Positions 59,341 through 64,000 of a stretch of 64,000 nucleotides of DNA are shown one piece after another. The stretch is from 'Nostoc azollae' 0708 (GTDB lineage Bacteria > Cyanobacteriota > Cyanobacteriia > Cyanobacteriales > Nostocaceae): the NCBI RefSeq assembly GCF_000196515.1, contig NC_014248.1, forward strand, positions 496,001 through 560,000, in the 5' to 3' direction. The notes under the pieces are model-generated. The model did no database searches. It was not told where the DNA came from and saw only the letters and a list, made by a program, of their open reading frames with translations. The translations under genes and the position numbers were made by a program. Positions within the stretch are counted from its first letter, which is position 1. Each line of letters starts with the position of its first letter.

Positions 59341-60255
59341 ATGCTACCAGTCATCTATTCTGATGAATTTTTAGATCACATAACGGGGCCCTATCATCCA
59401 GAAAAACCAGAACGATTAAGGGCGATCGTCAACGCTTTAAAAACTGCTAATTTTGCTGAAAAAATAGAATGGGTAAATCCTCAACCAGTTAAACCTGAGT
59501 TGATGTCGTGGATAGAAATAGCCCATCATCAGACTTATATTAAGAAAGTTAAAGATATTGCTTCTAGTGGTGGTGGTTATTTGGATGGAGACACCCCCAT
59601 TTCTCCTCGCAGTTATGACGTGGCTTTGTTAGCGGTAAGTGCTTGGTTAGATGGAGTAAATGAGGTTTTAACCAGGGAAAATCCGGCTTTTGTGTTAGCA
59701 CGTCCACCAGGACATCATGCAGAAAGTGATACGGGGATGGGATTTTGCTTATTTTCTAATGCGGCGATCGCTGCTTTATACGCCTTACAACAAGCAGGAG
59801 TTAACCGCGTCGCTATCTTAGACTGGGATGTACATCACGGTAATGGTACTCAAGCAATAGTGGAGACTCACTCACAAATTGCATATTGTTCTTTACATCA
59901 GTACCCAGCTTATCCAGGTACTGGGAAAGCTTCCGAAAAAGGTTTGCATAATAATGTTCTCAATTTACCTCTCCCCCCTGGTAGTGATATTACTACCTAT
60001 CAACCCTTGTGGGAAAGTTTGATATTGCCTTTTTTAACTAAATTTCAGCCAGATTTACTGATTGTTAGTGCTGGCTATGATGCTTTAGAAGATGATGGTT
60101 TGGCAAGTGTTAATTTGCAACCTGAAGATTTTGGTTTATTCACAGAACATTCTTTAGGTATAACTCGCAAAATTCTATTTGGTTTAGAAGGAGGCTATGA
60201 CTTACAAACATTATCAAAATCAGTAGTTGCCACTATTGAGAGCTGTTGTATTTAG
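59341..60255 (+). CDS. Histone deacetylase-superfamily amidohydrolase
   Basis: The 304-residue cytoplasmic protein has the zinc-dependent arginase/deacetylase fold: YHPEKPERL at the N-terminus, RPPGHHAESDTGMGFCLFSN with the paired active-site His, LDWDVHHGNGTQ with metal-binding Asp and His, and ALEGGYDL-like LEGGYDL. Bacterial members (acuC/aphA-like) deacetylate proteins, acetylated polyamines or other amides; the substrate is not evident. It is intact, monocistronic. Confidence 0.92.
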   Translation: MLPVIYSDEFLDHITGPYHPEKPERLRAIVNALKTANFAEKIEWVNPQPVKPELMSWIEIAHHQTYIKKVKDIASSGGGYLDGDTPISPRSYDVALLAVSAWLDGVNEVLTRENPAFVLARPPGHHAESDTGMGFCLFSNAAIAALYALQQAGVNRVAILDWDVHHGNGTQAIVETHSQIAYCSLHQYPAYPGTGKASEKGLHNNVLNLPLPPGSDITTYQPLWESLILPFLTKFQPDLLIVSAGYDALEDDGLASVNLQPEDFGLFTEHSLGITRKILFGLEGGYDLQTLSKSVVATIESCCI

Positions 60256-60274
60256 TGTTGTTTTGAGAGTATAG

Positions 60275-60720
60275 AAATTTGATTGTTTACGGATTCTATA
60301 CTCAACTACATTCAAAACTTGTCTACTCAAATTGGTATGCTTATATTTACTAAATATTTGTCCTCCTAGTTTGTCTACGATCCCTCTACTGGGAGCGTTT
60401 TCCGCGTCTACAGGATATTTGAGATATTCATAATATAACTTAGTATCAGCCCATGTTTTCAGGGATTTAATTGCTTCTGTTGCATACCCTTGGCCGAATG
60501 CTGATTTTCTTAATCAAATTCCAGTTTGGGGATATTTGCTATTAATTTTATATATGCCAATACAGCCTAAAAATCCTTGAGGATCTTTATTGAAAATCAC
60601 AACTATTAAACTCTCTCCTCTTTGCATTTCTAGGAAAGGTTGATTAATAAAGAATTTACTATCTCCAACTTCTTCAGGTGGGGCTGCATATAAATAAGTT
60701 GTAACTTACACAGTGAATTC
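60275..60720 (-). pseudogene. GNAT-family acetyltransferase remnant
   Basis: The best preserved part reads AFGQGYATEAIKSLKTWADT, then PVDAENAPSRGIVDKLGGQI, which is the acetyl-CoA-binding and C-terminal part of RimJ-like GNAT enzymes. Upstream (toward 60720) parallel fragments such as LAYIKLIANIPKLEFD occur with several stops in all frames. The original substrate is unknown. Confidence 0.7.
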
Positions 60721-61097
60721 CTGAAAAATGTCTTCTTTATATTGGAGTATATTGGAGTGATAGTGGCTTTAATAATAAGCGATCTGTGAATATTGCTAAA
60801 TATAAATATTGCATAATACTTCTCGATTACTATGTATGTTAAATAACAAAGATTTTACAATATTTGCCGTACTTTCAAAGGGTGTTATCTTTACTTATAG
60901 TATTTTTCTGTATTGTCTCTCACCAAATCGAGGTTAAATTCATCAAAACCTTAGGGAGAAAAGTTTGTCATGGTTTTCTGAAAGAGCTAAAGTTTTGTTA
61001 AGATGCTATTGCTAGGAATTAATCAGCGAAATTAACCTATCAGGGTGTTGAGAAATAAATAGTACTAGTAGCCAATTAAAGTTCAGAAGGTGAACAA
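60721..61097. other. AT-rich gene-free stretch
   Basis: No gene is supported. The last part must contain the promoter of the small membrane protein gene at 61098. Confidence 0.4.
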
Positions 61098-61235
61098 ATG
61101 ACCACCTACATTTTTTTTGACGAAGCCCTCCGAATGCTGACCAATGCCTATTTGATTTCAGCAATCATATTAATTGCAGCTTCCAGTATAGGTTTGGCAG
61201 TTATTGAGACAATTGGAAAAACGGGAGAACACTAA
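61098..61235 (+). CDS. Small single-helix membrane protein (45 aa)
   Basis: The product reads MTTYIFFDEALRMLTNAYLI and SAIILIAASSIGLAVIETIG, ending KTGEH. A good ribosome site (AGAAGG) stands eight bases before the ATG, and the middle is one membrane helix. Length and shape are like those of small photosynthetic or NDH-1 subunits, but I do not recognise which, if any. It is overlooked by usual length cut-offs. Sequence conservation would decide whether it is real. Confidence 0.6.
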   Translation: MTTYIFFDEALRMLTNAYLISAIILIAASSIGLAVIETIGKTGEH

Positions 61236-61587
61236 ATTTACACTCCTTGGGTGTACTTATGAAACCACAAGATTCTATGGGCTTGTTCACCCTCTATCTG
61301 GGAACAATCTCTACAGGTCTAACAGCGTTGCAGGTTTACCTGGAAGTGATCAAATTTTTCAGCCCCCCAGGTAACTGTACCGCTACTGGGACGGGAATAT
61401 CAGTCAAAAATTCAAAATTAGGAGATTAGCTTACCAAGCTAAAATTCAAAATACTATTTTTTGTCACAGTACAAAAGTACAATAGCAGAATTTTATATTT
61501 TTGATGAAGATAAACGATGTCTCTTTTATGTAAATTCTCGAATGAAGAATTCTAGATGAAGTTTTGTAACTATAGAGATTTGTCAAT
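61236..61587. other. Gene-free stretch after the small protein gene
   Basis: A 60-residue frame at 61247-61429 begins MGVLMKPQDSMGLFTLYLGT but has low-complexity ending and no ribosome site; I do not accept it as a gene. Nothing else is seen. Confidence 0.4.
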
Positions 61588-61638
61588 AAAAAAGGGGAAG
61601 GGTGAAAGAAAAGCTATTAACTCTTCCCCGTTCTTTTT
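61588..61638 (+). terminator. Intrinsic terminator
   Basis: Arms AAAAAAGGGGAAG and CTTCCCCGTTCTTTTT enclose a loop of about 22 bases and end in a T-run. It lies between the small membrane protein gene and murF and could work in both directions. Confidence 0.7.
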
Positions 61639-61733
61639 GAGTATGGGGAACCTACACCCTGTTTTTGTTTACTGCTTTATTTATGGCCTCAAGGATTGTA
61701 GGATTTGGTAATTAACTTTTATTGATTATCAGT

Positions 61734-63098
61734 ATGCCTGTGTCGGCCACTTTATCCCAACTGGTTGAAATTCTGTCAGCCTCTTCTGTAAATTTATCTG
61801 CATCTGCGTTAACTAAGGTTAGTAAAAGTATCCAAACAGACACCAGGATTTTACAACCGGGTGAAGTGTTTGTGGCTTTACGAGGTGAAAAGTTTGATGG
61901 ACATGAGTTTGTAGCGATGGCAATCGTAAAAGGTGCGATCGCAGCTATTGTAGATTATGCTTATGAAAACCCTGTGTTCCCTGTATTGCAAGTTACTGAT
62001 ACATTGAAAGCATATCAGCAAATTGGTAGATGGTGGAGGGATTCTTATTCTATTCCTGTGATTGGGGTAACGGGTTCTGTGGGTAAAACCACAACGAAGG
62101 AACTCATAGCCGCAGTTTTAGCCACAAAGGGACAGGTTCACAAAACCTATGGCAATTTCAATAACGAAATTGGTGTTCCCAAAACTCTTTTAGAACTGGG
62201 TGCAGAACATGATTTTGCGGTAATAGAAATGGCGATGCGGGGAAGGGGACAAATTGCGGAATTAACGCAAATTGCTAGGCCAACTATTGGTGTAATTACT
62301 AATGTAGGGACGGCACATATTGAGTTACTTAGTTCAGAAGAAGCTATAGCTGAAGCTAAATGTGAGTTGTTAGCAGAAATGCCTAATGATAGTGTGGCAA
62401 TCCTTAATTATGATAGTCCATTATTAATGGAGACAGCAAAGAAATTTTGGCAGGGGAAAGTTATTAGTTATGGTTTTTCTGGTGGAGATATTCAAGGAAA
62501 ATTAATTGATAATGAAACTGTAGAAGTGGCTGGCATAGGTTTACCTTTACCCTTACCTGGTCGTCATAATGCAACTAATTTTTTAGCAGCTTTAGCAGTA
62601 GCCAAGGTGTTAGAAATTGATTGGCAATCGCTGCAAGCTGGGGTAATTGTAAATATGCCTAATGGGCGATCGCAACGGTTTACACTACCTAATGATGTGA
62701 TAATTTTAGATGAAACCTATAATGCTGCCCCAGAAGCAATGTTAGCAGCTTTGCAGTTGTTAGCAGATATTCCAGGAAAGCGGAAAATTGCTGTTTTAGG
62801 GGTAATGAAGGAGTTAGGAGAAAGATCGCAACAATTGCATCAACAAGTTGGGGAAATGGTACAGAAGTTGAATTTAGATGGTTTGTTGCTGTTAGTTGAT
62901 AGCAAGGATGCGGAATTTATCGCTAATAGTGCTAAGGGTATTCCTTGTGAATGTTTTGCCACTCATGCTGATTTAATAGCAAGATTAAAAACATTTATGC
63001 AAGCAGGCGATCGCTTACTATTTAAAGCAGCCCATTCGGTAGGATTGGATCGGGTCGTTAATCAGTTACGGCTAGAATTGATTATTTCAAACCAATAA
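61734..63098 (+). CDS. murF: UDP-N-acetylmuramoyl-tripeptide--D-alanyl-D-alanine ligase
   Basis: This enzyme adds D-Ala-D-Ala to the peptidoglycan precursor. The protein has 454 residues from MPVSATLSQLVEILSASSVN. The ATP loop is GVTGSVGKTTT (about 111-121), followed by KTYGNFNNEIGVPKTLLEL, EMAMRGRGQIAEL, the TNVGTAHIELL segment and the C-terminal DETYNAAPEAMLAAL. The frame is open from a TTG at 61722, but the ATG at 61734 fits the family. It is intact and stands alone. Confidence 0.95.
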   Translation: MPVSATLSQLVEILSASSVNLSASALTKVSKSIQTDTRILQPGEVFVALRGEKFDGHEFVAMAIVKGAIAAIVDYAYENPVFPVLQVTDTLKAYQQIGRWWRDSYSIPVIGVTGSVGKTTTKELIAAVLATKGQVHKTYGNFNNEIGVPKTLLELGAEHDFAVIEMAMRGRGQIAELTQIARPTIGVITNVGTAHIELLSSEEAIAEAKCELLAEMPNDSVAILNYDSPLLMETAKKFWQGKVISYGFSGGDIQGKLIDNETVEVAGIGLPLPLPGRHNATNFLAALAVAKVLEIDWQSLQAGVIVNMPNGRSQRFTLPNDVIILDETYNAAPEAMLAALQLLADIPGKRKIAVLGVMKELGERSQQLHQQVGEMVQKLNLDGLLLLVDSKDAEFIANSAKGIPCECFATHADLIARLKTFMQAGDRLLFKAAHSVGLDRVVNQLRLELIISNQ

Positions 63099-63100
63099 AC

Positions 63101-63799
63101 TTATACACTTTCTAAAATAGTGATTTTCTCATCAGTTAATTCATAGAGTTCATACACTAGCTGTTTGAGTTGTCTATCAGTAGCTGTAATTTATTTTTGA
63201 ATTATTCTTATAACTGGTGGTGTTTATGCTTGATTTAATTGTTCATGAAGAGAAAGCAGTTGTTGGACTTAACTAACAATTAAATCATGTTTCTGCTTCT
63301 CACATTACTGAGAAGCAGAAACATGATTTTAATAGGAAGATTGCAGATAAATCGAGATTCAACACTATAGTAACCGCCTCTCACTGATGTAGATGATTCT
63401 TTTAGATAAAGTTCTAAGACTTTACTATTTAACAGTCCTGAAATGGATTTCCATGAATGGCTAGATTTAACTAAGATTCCATATCCTCCAGCTACACCAC
63501 CTGTAAAAAATACTTCGCCTATTTTGTCCCATCCAAATGATGAAACTGTAGCAATATCAGGAGTAAATATTTTTGCTGAGGCTATTACATCTAAGGTTCT
63601 TCGATACACATAACTATACTAGTTGTTTCCTAACATTTTAGTATTTTCTCTACTTTGTAAATAATTTTCATTATCTAGTCAATAATTCCACGTCAAAGGA
63701 TATTGACTCTCAAAAATCTTACTCGGAATTAATTCCATTAAACCATTATTTATAACTATATCAGCGAAAATAATCAATTTATTAGTTTTAGCATTCATG
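63101..63799 (-). pseudogene. C-terminal part of a type II restriction-methyltransferase (TaqI-like specificity region)
   Basis: From 63799 one frame reads LIPSKIFESQYPLTWNY, a stop, NYLQSRENTKMLGNN, a stop, then YVYRRTLDVIASAKIFTPDI and GGYYSVESRFICNLPIK, typical of the target-recognition part of N6-adenine methyltransferases. After an inverted repeat at 63282-63329 it goes on KHDLIVS, a stop, VQQLLSLHEQLNQA, a stop, and ATDRQLKQLVYELYELTDEK to the end at 63101. The methylase domain is missing altogether. Confidence 0.82.
63282..63329. repeat. Perfect 21-bp inverted repeat with a 6-base loop
   Basis: The arms 63282-63302 and 63309-63329 are perfectly complementary, separated by CATTAC. The left arm contains the coding sequence for QKHDLI on the minus strand; the right arm is its inverted copy and stands where other coding sequence is expected. 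Confidence 0.95.
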
Positions 63800-63834
63800 A
63801 ATTTAAACCTCCTCTCTTTTGCGGCAAAATATCT

Positions 63835-64000
63835 CTACAATAACTCTTCCTTTACCAAGGTAGCTAACTTTTTTGCTGCACCAGTTTCTCCTCTAGCACT
63901 GCGTAATTTATCACGCATATTCTCTAATTTTTCTGGGTTTTTTAATAACTCTAATACCATTTCTCCTACTTCTGAAGGTTGCAATTTCCCCACCAATTCT
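63835..64000 (-). CDS. C-terminus of a glycosyltransferase-like protein (partial)
   Basis: The last 55 residues of a leftward gene are visible: ELVGKLQPSEVGEMVLELLK, NPEKLENMRDKLRSARGETG and AAKKLATLVKEELL. The pattern of a terminal helix after a 'LLKNPEKLENMR' segment is usual for GT-B glycosyltransferases of the MurG/LpxB kind. The gene continues beyond the window, so the exact enzyme cannot be given. Confidence 0.45.
   Translation of the reverse strand, partial: ELVGKLQPSEVGEMVLELLKNPEKLENMRDKLRSARGETGAAKKLATLVKEELL

Noticed and set aside
61247-61429. A 60-residue frame right after the small membrane protein gene
   Set aside because: No ribosome site and a low-complexity tail. It could be a remnant but cannot be supported.

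Overview
The window looks like chromosome from a filamentous, heterocyst-type (Nostocales) cyanobacterium whose genome is eroding. The cyanobacterial assignment rests on psbM, psbK, a thylakoid photosystem I accumulation factor, DUF1995 and DUF1823 proteins, many GCGATCGC (HIP1) octamers and heptanucleotide tandem repeats of the GTCAGGA and GGGGCAT type. Erosion is plain: about half of the recognisable loci outside the housekeeping genes are broken by in-frame stops, frameshifts or insertions. This pattern resembles the Azolla cyanobiont ('Nostoc azollae'), but the species is an inference; no 16S gene is present.

Layout. 1-5.3 kb: argF, tRNA-Thr, a broken SLH-domain gene, a Rieske oxygenase, DUF1995, and an internally deleted IS5-type transposase. 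5.6-9.8 kb: a decayed TonB-dependent iron/siderophore uptake locus (tonB, exbB, exbD, two FecCD permeases); exbB is split by a precisely delimited IS630-family element. 10-12 kb: DAHP synthase and DUF1823. 12-16.6 kb: shattered hydantoinase/oxoprolinase genes hyuA and hyuB with a dead Uma2 gene between them. 17-26 kb: mostly intact core genes (dienelactone hydrolase, M3 peptidase, universal stress protein, psbM, ferredoxin, psbK, tgt, cobS). 26.4-28.1 kb: IS66 copy 1 with a MITE inserted in it. 28-34 kb: DUF4332, broken phzF, cobL, a PSI accumulation factor, murT. 34-41 kb: a broken DsbA-type gene and a galactofuranose cluster (glf plus two large glycosyltransferases). 40.7-45.3 kb: two inverted, near-identical defective IS66 copies, one inside a membrane-protein gene. 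45.7-50.3 kb: Hsp70-like protein, two L,D-transpeptidases, a lone antitoxin, eda. 50.5-53.7 kb: a nested insertion, an IS701-type element inside an IS4-like element inside a host gene. 54.6-64 kb: gyrA, lnt, an HDAC-like deacetylase, a small membrane protein, murF, the remnant of a type II restriction-methyltransferase, and the end of a glycosyltransferase.

Working together: argF, DAHP synthase, cobS/cobL, murT/murF and the L,D-transpeptidases represent retained amino-acid, cobalamin and cell-wall synthesis. glf and its neighbours probably build a galactofuranose-containing surface glycan. Iron-siderophore import, hydantoin/oxoproline use and restriction-modification have been lost.

I see no convincing new defence or metabolic system. 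The most distinctive signals are structural. Three perfect 20-21 bp inverted repeats with 2-6 nt loops all lie in pseudogenes and look like fold-back template-switch scars. IS66 copies share the same disabling stops, so they seem to have been copied after inactivation. A ~90-160 bp dispersed repeat carries a variable heptamer array.
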